The notes: a model not told the origin generated them from the sequence alone. Positions 46,524 to 55,670 are shown, counted from the stretch's first letter. The stretch is DNA of 64,000 nucleotides from Shewanella baltica (GCF_900456975.1 NZ_UGYM01000002.1:4960001-5024000), one strand, 5' to 3'. Made by a program: numbers and translations.

Positions 46524-48182
46524 TTAGTGGTGCGAGTGCTTATCTGCTTTTGCTTTATCGTGTGTATGTTCATCGGAATGATCATGGGCACTAGGCGTTT
46601 CAGCAGTGCTCTGCACAGATGTGTGTGAAGCGCTAGGTTCATGGCTATGTGCATGTTCGTGGCTGTGCGAATGACTATGCGCATGAGCTGCCGGTTTGCT
46701 CAGCATTAAGCGGCGTAGAAATTTACGTGGGCCTAAGCGCAGTAAGCTGGCGGCAAATAATCCCGACAGGATCAGCAGCGCGATTAAGTTCACCACTTCC
46801 GGTAAAGTGAACAGCGAGAACCACAGTGGTAGACGCAGTGCTGCGACTAAACTCAGCGCAATAATACTCAGTAATATTGCCCTTTGCGGCCATGTCATTA
46901 ACTTAAGCTGCGCTATGTTAAGCACAGGTGCGGCAATCAGCGGCATCATAATTGCGATAGGGCTCCAGCCACTGTAGGCCAGTGCAAGAGCCAGCACCGC
47001 TGCGCCTAAGTTGCAGAAACGCATAGGTAAAAATACGAGTAACAGCACTATAACCTGCAGTAGCGGATTGCTTAATGGCACTGAAGGATGGCCGATTAAA
47101 TTCACTAGTACTAGGCTGAGTAAAATCCACGGTGCGCTGCGATCGACTAAATGTGCAAAGCCGAAACGTAGGGAATTACTGGGTAATTTAGTATGCGGAT
47201 CGGTAATAGTAACGTTAGCGTGGCTTAAATAAGCGCTAAGAATAAAAACCACAAGTAACTGGAATAACGCTAGCCAAGGACCGAGTAACAGGGCGGTGAT
47301 GACGAGAGCTTCTGGCCCCGCTAAGCGTTGGAACCAGCGACGGGCTAAGCTGCTATCCTGCGGTGTCAGACCTAATTTAAAGCGCAGCGCCGCCGCACCA
47401 TAGCTCAGCAGTAATATGGGCGCGAGTGTCAGTAGCCAAGTCATTAATTGTTCTGTGCTGTGATCATGGTGGGCATGTTCGTGGCCGCCAGAATCCATCA
47501 AGAGCAGCATCACGAGCAAGCCTATGCCGAGCAAACTGCCGATACCCGCTTGGTACTCGTATTTGCCTTGCTTGTCGGTATCGTGCTGACCGTGGGGTTG
47601 ATGTAGCACCACATGCAAAATCGAACCGGTAACAAAGGCTTGTAAATAAACGGTATTTTCTAAACTGAGCTGAGTGATTAATTGCTCGCCTGCAAAGTAA
47701 CCAACACCCGTAAGTAGCATCATAGCGACCAGCACTAAGCTAGCCCAGCGGGTGCCGACTTGAGGTTTGAGTAACCACCAAATGGCGAGGCCGACGGGGA
47801 GGCGATGCATAATGACCCCGAGGGCAAGTAAGATCGAACTGCCGTCTTGCTGCGCCAATACCATAGCGCCACCGTCGGTGATGGTGTGCAGTAGCAAGCC
47901 GCCAATCCCTAGGGATAAGGTGAGATTATGGGTGATTTCTGAATAACGGTGGAAAAGGCGTTCGCTAGCGGTCGGTCCCCAGATACCTAGGAATACAAAG
48001 ACTACGGCTAGCAAACCGCCATGCTGCAGTAGCTCTGGCAAGATGTGGATCAGCACTAATCCGCCTAATGAGACGAATATAAAGCCATCGAGCCCCTTCT
48101 GTAATCCGCTGCCCGATGAAAAGTAGCGATAAAACAGTGGCCCAATTAAGAGTGCGATACAGCTAGCAAGAAGATAGAGCAT
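46524..48182 (-). CDS. ZIP-like metal transporter/permease with His-rich tail
   Basis: 552 residues from ATG 48182. The first 240 residues look like a ZIP transporter: LVLIHILPELLQHGG, LLLHTITDGGAM (H-x-x-x-D-G) and GVIMHRLPVGLAIWW (H-R-x-P-x-G). The second half has about eight further helices of permease type (LSHANVTITDPHTKLPSN near the middle). The last 50 residues are very His-rich (HAHSHSHSHEHAHSHE…), and a His-rich loop (GGHEHAHHDHS) lies mid-protein, suggesting zinc or nickel binding. The joining of ZIP-like and permease halves is unusual. Direction of transport unknown. Confidence 0.7.
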   Translation of the reverse strand: MLYLLASCIALLIGPLFYRYFSSGSGLQKGLDGFIFVSLGGLVLIHILPELLQHGGLLAVVFVFLGIWGPTASERLFHRYSEITHNLTLSLGIGGLLLHTITDGGAMVLAQQDGSSILLALGVIMHRLPVGLAIWWLLKPQVGTRWASLVLVAMMLLTGVGYFAGEQLITQLSLENTVYLQAFVTGSILHVVLHQPHGQHDTDKQGKYEYQAGIGSLLGIGLLVMLLLMDSGGHEHAHHDHSTEQLMTWLLTLAPILLLSYGAAALRFKLGLTPQDSSLARRWFQRLAGPEALVITALLLGPWLALFQLLVVFILSAYLSHANVTITDPHTKLPSNSLRFGFAHLVDRSAPWILLSLVLVNLIGHPSVPLSNPLLQVIVLLLVFLPMRFCNLGAAVLALALAYSGWSPIAIMMPLIAAPVLNIAQLKLMTWPQRAILLSIIALSLVAALRLPLWFSLFTLPEVVNLIALLILSGLFAASLLRLGPRKFLRRLMLSKPAAHAHSHSHSHEHAHSHEPSASHTSVQSTAETPSAHDHSDEHTHDKAKADKHSHH

Positions 48183-48361
48183 GGATTCCACGGAAAATTT
48201 GCTGAAAAAACGCCATAGTATACCAGCTGTAAGGCAAAGTGAGCAGTGACTTGCTGGCAATTTACCAAACTGACATTTTGCGCTGGGGTTTTCGGGGGCG
48301 AATTTTATTCACTTTGACCATTTAGCGGAGAAATTTTCAGTTCAACATCGAGAAAAGGTAC
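48183..48361. other. Intergenic upstream of ZIP-like gene
   Basis: Short promoter region, no clear motif, ending at the second MITE-like repeat. Confidence 0.4.
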
Positions 48362-48675
48362 TATACCCAAGCTACCTGAAGATACGAGTTTCAGAGCGCC
48401 GAGGGTGCTTCAATTCAAGGCGCATCAATGACAGAATGTCGGCCACCTTTTGAATTGTTGCAACACGGAAGTGGAGCTCCCTAGGCGCTCCGTTCCGGCG
48501 GGTTGTAACGTACTTTATGCCGTGTTGGTTATTTTTAACTTAGCCCACTAGGTCCGCAAATAACCGCAATCGCCATGGATGGCGTGAATGCCATTTATGC
48601 AGGAGCAATTAAGGGCCTTGCCTAAAGTGCGTTACATTCCCGCTGAATCCTGCATCTTCAGGTTGTTTGGGTATA
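48362..48675 (-). repeat. MITE-like repeat, copy 2 (inverted)
   Basis: 314 bases from TATACCC to GGGTATA, the reverse complement of copy 1 at 44834-45098 with about 85-90% identity in shared parts. It carries roughly 50 extra bases near 48567-48620 that include GCCATGGATGGC, a small GGATG hairpin. No open frame of its own. Its right end overlaps a TATAAT upstream of yhgN. Confidence 0.88.
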
Positions 48676-48714
48676 TAATATGGGCTTATGTTGGCTTGGG
48701 TGTTGATACGTTAA

Positions 48715-49308
48715 ATGGATATATTTTCTGCTGCGGTAATGTTGTTTTTGATCATGGACCCCCTGGGGAATTTGCCGATTTTTGCGTCGATTCTACGGCA
48801 TATCGATCCCAAGAAACGTCGTAAGGTATTGATCCGCGAGTTACTCTTCGCCTTAGTGATTATGCTGTCTTTCCTTTATGCGGGTGAGGCTATCTTAAGT
48901 TTCTTAAATCTTCGCTCTGAATCTGTGAGTATCGCGGGCGGGATTATTCTGTTTCTTATCGCGATTAAAATGATTTTCCCCCAACCCGGCGGTGTCGTTG
49001 GATTAGCGGCGGGAGAAGAGCCTTTTATCGTGCCTATGGCCATTCCCTTGATGGCAGGTCCATCGATTCTTGCCGCTTTGATTCTACTGGCGCATACCGA
49101 TAGCTCACGTATGGGCGATTGGACCATAGCATTAGTCTCTGCTTGGGGGGCAAGCGCAGTGATCTTAATGTTTTATAAACTCTTCACCCGTGTGTTGGGT
49201 GAAAAAGGCCTCACTGCGGTTGAGCGTTTGATGGGCATGGTATTGGTCATGATCTCAGTACAAATGTTCCTCGACGGTATTTCAAATTATCTAAAAACCG
49301 CCGGCTAA
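48715..49308 (+). CDS. yhgN: MarC-family inner membrane protein YhgN
   Basis: 197 residues, same length as E. coli YhgN and very similar (AAVMLFLIMDPLGNLPIFASIL, GGIILFLIAIKMIFP, AGEEPFIVPMAIPLMAGPSILA, VERLMGMVLVMISVQMFLDGI). Six transmembrane segments of the MarC/UPF0056 family. Function unknown; the family was once thought to affect multiple antibiotic resistance. It starts 39 bases after the MITE-like repeat. No strong ribosome site is visible before the ATG. Confidence 0.9.
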   Translation: MDIFSAAVMLFLIMDPLGNLPIFASILRHIDPKKRRKVLIRELLFALVIMLSFLYAGEAILSFLNLRSESVSIAGGIILFLIAIKMIFPQPGGVVGLAAGEEPFIVPMAIPLMAGPSILAALILLAHTDSSRMGDWTIALVSAWGASAVILMFYKLFTRVLGEKGLTAVERLMGMVLVMISVQMFLDGISNYLKTAG

Positions 49309-49332
49309 ATTTATCTCGCTCGCCCAAAACGA

Positions 49333-49366
49333 AACCGCATTAACGCTGTTAATGCGGTTTTTTTAT
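49333..49366 (+). terminator. Terminator after yhgN
   Basis: AACCGCATTAAC-GCT-GTTAATGCGGTT followed by TTTTT; perfect 12-bp stem. The rest of the gap to 49622 shows only the ribosome site of the next gene. Confidence 0.9.
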
Positions 49367-49622
49367 GGCTGGGATTTGGCTGGAATACCCTCAGCACAGA
49401 GGTTTGCTGAATAAACGCTGACAAAAGTGTAAATCTTTCTGGTGAAGCAATGTATCAAGTTGTTACTGGTGTGTGGTGCTGCTAATGTCGAAAACTCCAT
49501 CTGTATCTTGAGATGGGGCAACCCTGAGTAGATGACTCATAAAGGCAAATTTGTCTTAATACAAAGAGACACTAGTCTTAATAAATAGAATGGCGTTGGC
49601 TGTTACAGTAAGGATGTTAAAA

Positions 49623-52220
49623 ATGCGAAGTGCAAAAGGCGTGACAGCGTTTGGACTGATGTTGGCATTGATTAGCGGCGCGAGTATTGCGGCTCCGAAT
49701 CATACGCCTGCTGATGCGGGTGTGATTAATAAAGATCGAATTTTATATTGGTTGATTAAGCGTGGCGAAGTGGCCGCCGATGCCAGTGATAGCGTCAAGC
49801 AGGAAGCGATAGAAGCGTATATTCATCGTGCCACCTTGACTCAACCTAAGGCGCCGCGCATCGAAGTTGAAGCCGAGCATGCGCGTCTGCAAAGAGCGAA
49901 GTCATCGCAAATGATGCGCTCACCCGCACAGCGTTTGCTGGTTGATGCGGATGTAAAAAAAACCGTTAAAGTACTCACTGTATTAGTGGATTTCCCTGAT
50001 TTAAAACATGATAACAATGGCTTAAGTGCGGGCGATACAGCCATGTATTACCCAAGTTATCCTGCGTCCCACTACAAGGCATTACTCTTTTCGACGACAG
50101 GCTTTAACGGTCCACAGGGGCAGACGTTAGATTCGGGCTATCAATATTATCAAGCGGTTTCAGGGCAAACCTTTTCCTTTACTGGGGATGTAAAGGGTTG
50201 GTATACCGCCTCACAAAATGCCGAATACTATGGTGCTAATGATCCAGATACTCGTAGTGATTCACAGGTCGAACAATTGGTAAAAGAAGCCGTATCTCAA
50301 GCCGTCGCGAATATGTCTCCTGCAGAGTTGGCTAGCTATGATGTTGAAGACCAAAATGACTTGAACAACAACGGTAATTACAACGAGCCCGATGGCATTA
50401 TCGACCATGTGATGATTTTCCACTCTAGCATAGGTGAAGAAGCCGGTGGTGGAGCTTTAGGCGCGAGTGCAATTTGGTCGCATCGATTTTTTGTTGACCA
50501 AGCAACCAATGGCTATGCGCTTCCTGGTACGGATAAAAAAGTATTCGGTTATACCATTCAGCCTATCGATGCGGCCACGGGTGTGTGTACCCACGAATTT
50601 GGCCATGATTTAGGTCTGCCAGATGAATACGATACCACTGAAAATGATAATAAAGACGGCTCGCCTGTAGGGTTATGGTCTTTGATGTCTGGTGGAAGTT
50701 GGGCTGGTGCTATCGCTGGTGCCCAGCCGAGTGGCTTTAGTCCCTATGCGCGCTCTTACCTACAGGAAAGATATAAAGGTAAGTGGTTGAATGAACGTGA
50801 AATCAGTTTAGATAGTATTCCAAAATCTGGCATGGATGTGACCTTGAATGAGGCGGTTAATCATCAGGCGGTTAACCAGATATCCATTCCACTTCCTCCA
50901 ACGCCAATCCCCTTTAAAGCACCTTATCAGGGCAGTTATCAGTATTATTCTGGTCAAGGGGATATGCTGAATAACAGCATGAATTTCAATGTTACTTTGC
51001 CCGCAGTCACGACAGATAAACTGATCCTGAGTATGAAAGCCAGTTGGAGTATTGAGCGTGACTATGACTACATGCAAGTGAAAGTGGATGGTGAGGCTAT
51101 TGCGGGTAATCACACTAAGTTTAACAATGGGGTAAATAGCGCTCGCCATATCATTACAGGCGAGTCGTCTGCGATTGCTCAGGCGGAGGGCAATGATGCT
51201 TGGGTAACGTTAGAGTATGATTTATCTGCCTATTCAGGGAAAACGATTGCGGTCGAGATCAATTATGTCACCGATGACTATACCGGAGGGTCAGGTATCA
51301 CTCTCGATAACATCAGCGTTAAACAAAATACCACTGAGTTCTATAGTGATAACGCCGAAGTTGCGGATAAAGTGACGTTCTATGGTTATAGTCGGATTAA
51401 GGACTCACGTCCTGGGCCAGCATCTCGCTATCTTATCCAACTGCGTAGCCATAACGGTGTCGATGCTGGCTTAAACGTGGCAAGTTTTGATCCTGGTGTA
51501 TTAGTCTGGTTAGAAGATTTTGGTTACAGTGACAATAATGTCTCGGATCATGCGGGCCATGGCTTGATTGGCGTGATTGATGCTGACCAAAACCTGATTG
51601 GCACTCGCTCTACCGAGGTACAAATCCGCGATGCAGCCTTTAGCACAGTAAAACAAACCTTCTATGCTGGTGACAATAATCGCGATGCTGTCAGCCTGTT
51701 TGATGACAGTCTAGATTACAGTGCGCCGCTACAACCCCAGTCAGGTATGGTATTGCAGCAGTTAGGTTTGACGATGCAGGTACTATCGCAAGCCAGTAAT
51801 AACAGCACAGCGGTTATTCGGTTAGCAAATGCAAATTCTGATGCTGTAGCGCCGTTAAAAGTCAGTTTTACTAATACAGCCAATCAATTAGTTGTAAACT
51901 TCACCAGTAATGTCAATGGTGGTGCGGGAGCATTAACCTACGCTTGGGATTTTGGTGATGGCACCACAAGTGCAGCGGCTTCGCCAACCCATACCTACGC
52001 AAGCGCAGGCTCTTATACTGTGACGCTTACAGTAACAGATGCGCAAAATACTAAAGATATTAGTAGTCTGACAGTGACCGTTACTGCACCAGTTACGCCG
52101 CCAGTCACACCTCCGGTGACTCCGCCGGCGAATGAGAGTTCTGGCGGTGGTAGTCTAGGTTGGTTGAGCCTTGCTTTCCTTAGCTTATTGACTTGGCGTC
52201 GCCAGTTAAATATTCGCTAA
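49623..52220 (+). CDS. Secreted M6 metalloprotease (immune inhibitor A type) with PKD and GlyGly-CTERM
   Basis: 865 residues from ATG 49623, eight bases after AAGGA. A signal peptide ends SGASIAA. A propeptide runs to about 105. The zinc motif THEFGHDLGLPDEYD lies near residue 330, diagnostic for peptidase family M6. Further on is a MAM-like or jelly-roll region (about 440-580), then a PKD domain (TYAWDFGDGTTSAAASPTHTYA, about 755-835). A Pro/Thr linker leads to SSGGGSLGWLSLAFLSLLTWRR, a GlyGly-CTERM sorting signal cut by rhombosortase after type II secretion in related bacteria. Probably an extracellular protease. Confidence 0.93.
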   Translation: MRSAKGVTAFGLMLALISGASIAAPNHTPADAGVINKDRILYWLIKRGEVAADASDSVKQEAIEAYIHRATLTQPKAPRIEVEAEHARLQRAKSSQMMRSPAQRLLVDADVKKTVKVLTVLVDFPDLKHDNNGLSAGDTAMYYPSYPASHYKALLFSTTGFNGPQGQTLDSGYQYYQAVSGQTFSFTGDVKGWYTASQNAEYYGANDPDTRSDSQVEQLVKEAVSQAVANMSPAELASYDVEDQNDLNNNGNYNEPDGIIDHVMIFHSSIGEEAGGGALGASAIWSHRFFVDQATNGYALPGTDKKVFGYTIQPIDAATGVCTHEFGHDLGLPDEYDTTENDNKDGSPVGLWSLMSGGSWAGAIAGAQPSGFSPYARSYLQERYKGKWLNEREISLDSIPKSGMDVTLNEAVNHQAVNQISIPLPPTPIPFKAPYQGSYQYYSGQGDMLNNSMNFNVTLPAVTTDKLILSMKASWSIERDYDYMQVKVDGEAIAGNHTKFNNGVNSARHIITGESSAIAQAEGNDAWVTLEYDLSAYSGKTIAVEINYVTDDYTGGSGITLDNISVKQNTTEFYSDNAEVADKVTFYGYSRIKDSRPGPASRYLIQLRSHNGVDAGLNVASFDPGVLVWLEDFGYSDNNVSDHAGHGLIGVIDADQNLIGTRSTEVQIRDAAFSTVKQTFYAGDNNRDAVSLFDDSLDYSAPLQPQSGMVLQQLGLTMQVLSQASNNSTAVIRLANANSDAVAPLKVSFTNTANQLVVNFTSNVNGGAGALTYAWDFGDGTTSAAASPTHTYASAGSYTVTLTVTDAQNTKDISSLTVTVTAPVTPPVTPPVTPPANESSGGGSLGWLSLAFLSLLTWRRQLNIR

Positions 52221-52242
52221 GTTAATCGCGTGATAGCAGAAC

Positions 52243-52275
52243 AAAAATGCCTCTAATTTAGAGGCATTTTTATTT
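52243..52275 (+). terminator. Terminator after M6 protease gene
   Basis: AAAAATGCCTCTAA pairs with TTAGAGGCATTTTT, followed by ATTT; also usable from the ubiC side. Confidence 0.85.
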
Positions 52276-52315
52276 GTCATCAGTCATTAAAGCAAGCTTT
52301 GGCTAAAACTCGGAT

Positions 52316-52879
52316 TCACAACTGACGGATGGCTTGCTCGGCCGCAGGCAGAAAGATTTCACTGACGATCATTTCGTGTTCACCGTGATGAAAATAGCGG
52401 CGGCGTCCCCAGAGTTCATGTTCGACACTCTGATCTAAACTTTCGGCTAAATGCGCGAGGCGGCTACAGGTCTCAAAACTGGCGACTTCAATTCTGCCAG
52501 GGATAAAATGATCTTGGCTAAACAGCAGTTCACCTAAGGGGCGGGTGCCCAGACCAAGGAAATCCGCTTGGCGCTCGGCCATTAACTTTTCGGGGATCAA
52601 AGTTCTGGCAAATACCCAAGGGATTGAGTCGAGGCAAAGTAACACTTCGCGGATCCATACTGAGCCTTGCTGGGGATATTCGCCATCTAAGGGCGCATGC
52701 AGTCCTTCGCCAAGGACTTTGACTTCAAATTGAGTGCAGCAAGTTTTGAGTTTTTGCGTTAGGCTGCCAGTGGCAAGTAACCATTCTTTCAAGGGCGATT
52801 TGGGGAGTTTGTTGGCGCTTTCGGCACAAAACCACTGAATAGATTCACCATAGGGGAAGCTTAAGCTAGTCACATTCAT
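52316..52879 (-). CDS. ubiC: Chorismate lyase
   Basis: 187 residues. Converts chorismate to 4-hydroxybenzoate and pyruvate, the first step of ubiquinone synthesis. The motifs [23 protein letters not shown] and [12 protein letters not shown], with the following [22 protein letters not shown], match UbiC; Glu in VSEIFLP and Arg in WIREV line the active site. ubiA is not adjacent. The divergent FliL-like gene starts 116 bases away. Confidence 0.93.
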   Translation of the reverse strand: MNVTSLSFPYGESIQWFCAESANKLPKSPLKEWLLATGSLTQKLKTCCTQFEVKVLGEGLHAPLDGEYPQQGSVWIREVLLCLDSIPWVFARTLIPEKLMAERQADFLGLGTRPLGELLFSQDHFIPGRIEVASFETCSRLAHLAESLDQSVEHELWGRRRYFHHGEHEMIVSEIFLPAAEQAIRQL

Positions 52880-52995
52880 TAAATACTCGTTACAATATAG
52901 GCAAACGTCGGCAGTCTAGCATGTCGCGACGCGAGCAGATAGATTGGGAAGTTTCTTCCATTACCATTATTGTTTTTAGGGAGCCGTAAGCCGCT

Positions 52996-53418
52996 ATGAA
53001 AAAATTACTCTCAGTCTGTCTGATCCTGTTTACCAGTGTTTTCAGTGTTTATGCGGCCGATGAAAAAGAAGCGGCACCTGCAGCGACGCCTACGGGTGAG
53101 TACGCCTACTATGGTTTTGAGCCTGAAATCGTCACTAACTACATTTCTAACCGTAAGAAATTAGGTTTTGTGAAGATCAGCGTCGAGTTAATGGTTAAGA
53201 GCCCAGATGATTTGGTCACCGTTGAGCGTCACGATCCGCTATTACGCGCCGCGATTGTTGAAGTGTTAGGTAATCAATCGGAAGAAAAGATTAAGTCACT
53301 CACTGGCCGTGAAGAAATCCGTCGTGAGTGCTTTGATATGGTCAATAATCTGCTCACTAAAGAAGCGGGCAAGGCCTTGATTGTAAACTTACTCTTTACC
53401 TCTTATCTGTACGATTAA
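52996..53418 (+). CDS. FliL-like membrane protein
   Basis: 140 residues. An N-terminal signal or anchor (LLSVCLILFTSVFSVYAA) is followed by an SPFH-like FliL domain: GFEPEIVTNYISNRKKLGFVKISVELMVKSPDDLVTVERHDPLLRAAIVEVLGNQSEEKIKS, ending with LIVNLLFTSYLYD, close to the FliL consensus VxxVYFTxFVxQ. Located outside any flagellar cluster, next to ubiC, so it is a paralogue rather than the canonical flagellar FliL; its role is unknown. GGGAG precedes the ATG. Confidence 0.85.
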   Translation: MKKLLSVCLILFTSVFSVYAADEKEAAPAATPTGEYAYYGFEPEIVTNYISNRKKLGFVKISVELMVKSPDDLVTVERHDPLLRAAIVEVLGNQSEEKIKSLTGREEIRRECFDMVNNLLTKEAGKALIVNLLFTSYLYD

Positions 53419-53476
53419 TTCATTGTCTTATTCTATGGGCTGACTTATTTCGGCCCATTGTGTTACAAGAGCTGCT

Positions 53477-54568
53477 ATGTCAAAACCTGCCGTGAAATCC
53501 GTTCCATCAGCGACTGCGAAAACCGCAAGCCGTGCAGCGAACCCCCGCCAAAAAGCACCCAAGCAGGCTAAACCTGAAGGTAAAGGCAGAGCAAAGCCAG
53601 TCAAAGACAGAGCCAGAACTGAAATCAAAAAAGCCCTGCATCCGCGTAATGCCCACTTGAATGGCTATGATTTTCCGGCGCTAATCAGTGCATTTCCTCA
53701 GCTGAAAACCTTTGTGCGGCCCACGCCCTATGGCGCGCTATCGATAGATTTTGCCGACCCGCTGGCAGTTAAAACCCTCAATGCGGCGTTACTCAAACAT
53801 CACTATGGAATTGGAGCTTGGGATATTCCGCAGGGTGCACTTTGTCCTCCTATTCCCGGTCGCGTCGATTATGTGCATTACGTGGCAGATCTGTTAGCCG
53901 AAGGCGATAAGTCATGTGCCATAAGTAAGGCGAGGGTATTAGATATTGGCACTGGCGCGAACGGCATTTATCCCATATTGGGCTGCCAAGTGTACGGCTG
54001 GCAATTTGTTGCCTCGGATATCAGTGCCCATTCACTCACCAATGTGCAGAGTATTATCGAGCAAAACCCTGCGCTGCAAGGGCGGATAAGCTTACGATTA
54101 CAACCGGATGACAAGGCGGTCTTCAAGGGAATTGTTCAGCCCGAAGAACGTTTTGAGTTAACCCTGTGTAATCCTCCATTTCATGCCTCTATGGCCGAAG
54201 CGAGCGAAGGTACAAAGCGTAAGGTGAATAATCTACAGCTTAATCGGGGGAGCTCAGTAAAGGCCGCACCTAAGCTGAATTTCGGTGGTCAAGCGGCAGA
54301 GCTTTGGTGCCAAGGTGGAGAGCGACAGTTCTTGGCGACCATGATCCGCGAGAGTCAGATGTTTGCAGACCAATGCCTGTGGTTCACTAGCCTAGTGTCG
54401 AAGCAAGAAAATCTGAAACCTTGTTATCAAGCCTTAGCACAGTTGAACGTCGATACAGTGAAGACGATTGAAATGCAGCAAGGCAATAAAATTACGCGGG
54501 TCTTAGCGTGGAGCTTTCAGTCGGCCGCTAAACGCAAAATCTGGCGCGCTGAACACTTAGCCAATTAA
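53477..54568 (+). CDS. rlmF: 23S rRNA (adenine-1618-N6)-methyltransferase
   Basis: 363 residues. Methylates A1618 in 23S rRNA (YbiN in E. coli). The SAM motif VLDIGTGANGIYPILG and the amino-methylase motif CNPPFHASMAEA are both present, with RVDYVHYVADLLAE before them. An N-terminal extension of about 55 residues rich in Lys, Ala, Pro and Arg precedes the domain, longer than in E. coli. A strong terminator follows 25 bases after the stop. Confidence 0.94.
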   Translation: MSKPAVKSVPSATAKTASRAANPRQKAPKQAKPEGKGRAKPVKDRARTEIKKALHPRNAHLNGYDFPALISAFPQLKTFVRPTPYGALSIDFADPLAVKTLNAALLKHHYGIGAWDIPQGALCPPIPGRVDYVHYVADLLAEGDKSCAISKARVLDIGTGANGIYPILGCQVYGWQFVASDISAHSLTNVQSIIEQNPALQGRISLRLQPDDKAVFKGIVQPEERFELTLCNPPFHASMAEASEGTKRKVNNLQLNRGSSVKAAPKLNFGGQAAELWCQGGERQFLATMIRESQMFADQCLWFTSLVSKQENLKPCYQALAQLNVDTVKTIEMQQGNKITRVLAWSFQSAAKRKIWRAEHLAN

Positions 54569-54593
54569 GATTTTCAGTTTACTCAATAACAAA

Positions 54594-54620
54594 ACAGGCG
54601 CCATTATTGGCGCCTGTTTT
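54594..54620. terminator. Terminator after rlmF
   Basis: ACAGGCGCC-ATTAT-GGCGCCTGT with TTTTTT after it and AAA before; may serve both strands. Confidence 0.9.
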
Positions 54621-54642
54621 TTAAAGGTAAAAAGAACCACTG

Positions 54643-54891
54643 TTACTGCGGCTTTTCTTCCTGATGATCGCGGCGGAATAACGCCCATTCTTCCATGGCT
54701 TCACCGTTTGGCAAGGTACAGATGCCATGCTCACCTTCGGCGGTTTTCTCTATTGCCAAGCTGCCTCCGACAGAGATGCAATACTCAGAGGCGGGATTGG
54801 CAATCTTAACTTGCGCAGCAGGTATTTCAGCTTCGCCGCAACCCACGAGTGCTAGCAGTAAAGTAGCGGCAAGCGGTAATAGGACTTTCAT
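54643..54891 (-). CDS. Small DUF333 lipoprotein
   Basis: 82 residues from ATG 54891, with GGAG five bases upstream. The lipobox is LLALVGC. The mature part SEYCISVGGSLAIEKTAEGEHGICTLPNGEAMEEWALFRRDH is the DUF333 motif (two Cys, C-T-L-P-N-G-x-x-x-E-E-W). In E. coli similar modules occur in HslJ neighbours and YoaF; function unknown. It starts 17 bases after the stop of the BAX-inhibitor gene upstream of it, same strand, so they may form an operon. Confidence 0.85.
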   Translation of the reverse strand: MKVLLPLAATLLLALVGCGEAEIPAAQVKIANPASEYCISVGGSLAIEKTAEGEHGICTLPNGEAMEEWALFRRDHQEEKPQ

Positions 54892-54908
54892 AGACACTCC
54901 TTGGTGAC

Positions 54909-55571
54909 TTATTTACGCCCTAGAATCCGCAGAATGCGTAGGAATAAGTTGATGATATCCATATACAAAGCGGCTGCGCTATCGATGGCATTATCTATGG
55001 TTTTCGGAATTTGATTCGCCCGTCCCCAGTCGTAACCTATATATCCGCAGAAAATCAGCACCACTATCCAATCTAAAATGCCGTGGTGAGTATTAAAGAT
55101 AAACACTTCAATCAGCTCGACGACGATAACCAGCAACAAAGCAATCGTGAGTGCACCGGCAATTTTCTGGAAAAAGGCGGGGAAGAGTGTACCTAAACAC
55201 ATCATGGCAATGGTCACTAGGCCAGTAATGCGAATGGCTTCTGTCACTAACTCAGGGTCGTATTGACTGACTACCATATTGATAATTAAGCCGAAGGGGA
55301 CGACTACAAAGTTGTAGCCAATAAAGCTGACCACGGGATTGCTCGATTTTTGAAACAGATAAATCCCGAAAAAACAGGAGGCAAAATAGCCGATAAAGAA
55401 AATCCAAGGATTCACGCTGGCAATCGCTTCTGGGTCGATATTGGTGACCATCCAATAGTTAACCGCAAAACCCCAAATCAGCGTGAGGCCGATAACGAGG
55501 TTGTACATACCTGCGCCAACGATGGGATCGTCTGTGGTCATACGATCAAATACACTGTTTTCCGAATCCAT
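54909..55571 (-). CDS. BAX inhibitor-1 (TMBIM) family membrane protein
   Basis: 220 residues with about seven hydrophobic helices. The C-terminus IGYDWGRANQIPKTIDNAIDSAAALYMDIINLFLRILRILG matches the conserved YD...ALxLYLDxINLFLxLLRxLG end of the family, whose members are pH-sensitive calcium leak channels or modulators of membrane proteases (YccA). AAGGAAA precedes the ATG. Its specific job is unknown. Confidence 0.88.
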   Translation of the reverse strand: MDSENSVFDRMTTDDPIVGAGMYNLVIGLTLIWGFAVNYWMVTNIDPEAIASVNPWIFFIGYFASCFFGIYLFQKSSNPVVSFIGYNFVVVPFGLIINMVVSQYDPELVTEAIRITGLVTIAMMCLGTLFPAFFQKIAGALTIALLLVIVVELIEVFIFNTHHGILDWIVVLIFCGYIGYDWGRANQIPKTIDNAIDSAAALYMDIINLFLRILRILGRK

Positions 55572-55670
55572 ATGTTTTCCTTGTGATTTCCTTATGTTAA
55601 CTGGTCGTTCAGCATCACCAGCGTTGGGCTAAGTTAAGGCAAGTAAAGCCGTTTTTCAAGCGAGAATATC

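Noticed and set aside
44834..48675. Composite transposon formed by the two repeats
   Set aside because: No transposase in either repeat, the ends differ, and the genes inside are ordinary chromosomal genes; a MITE pair is the safer reading.
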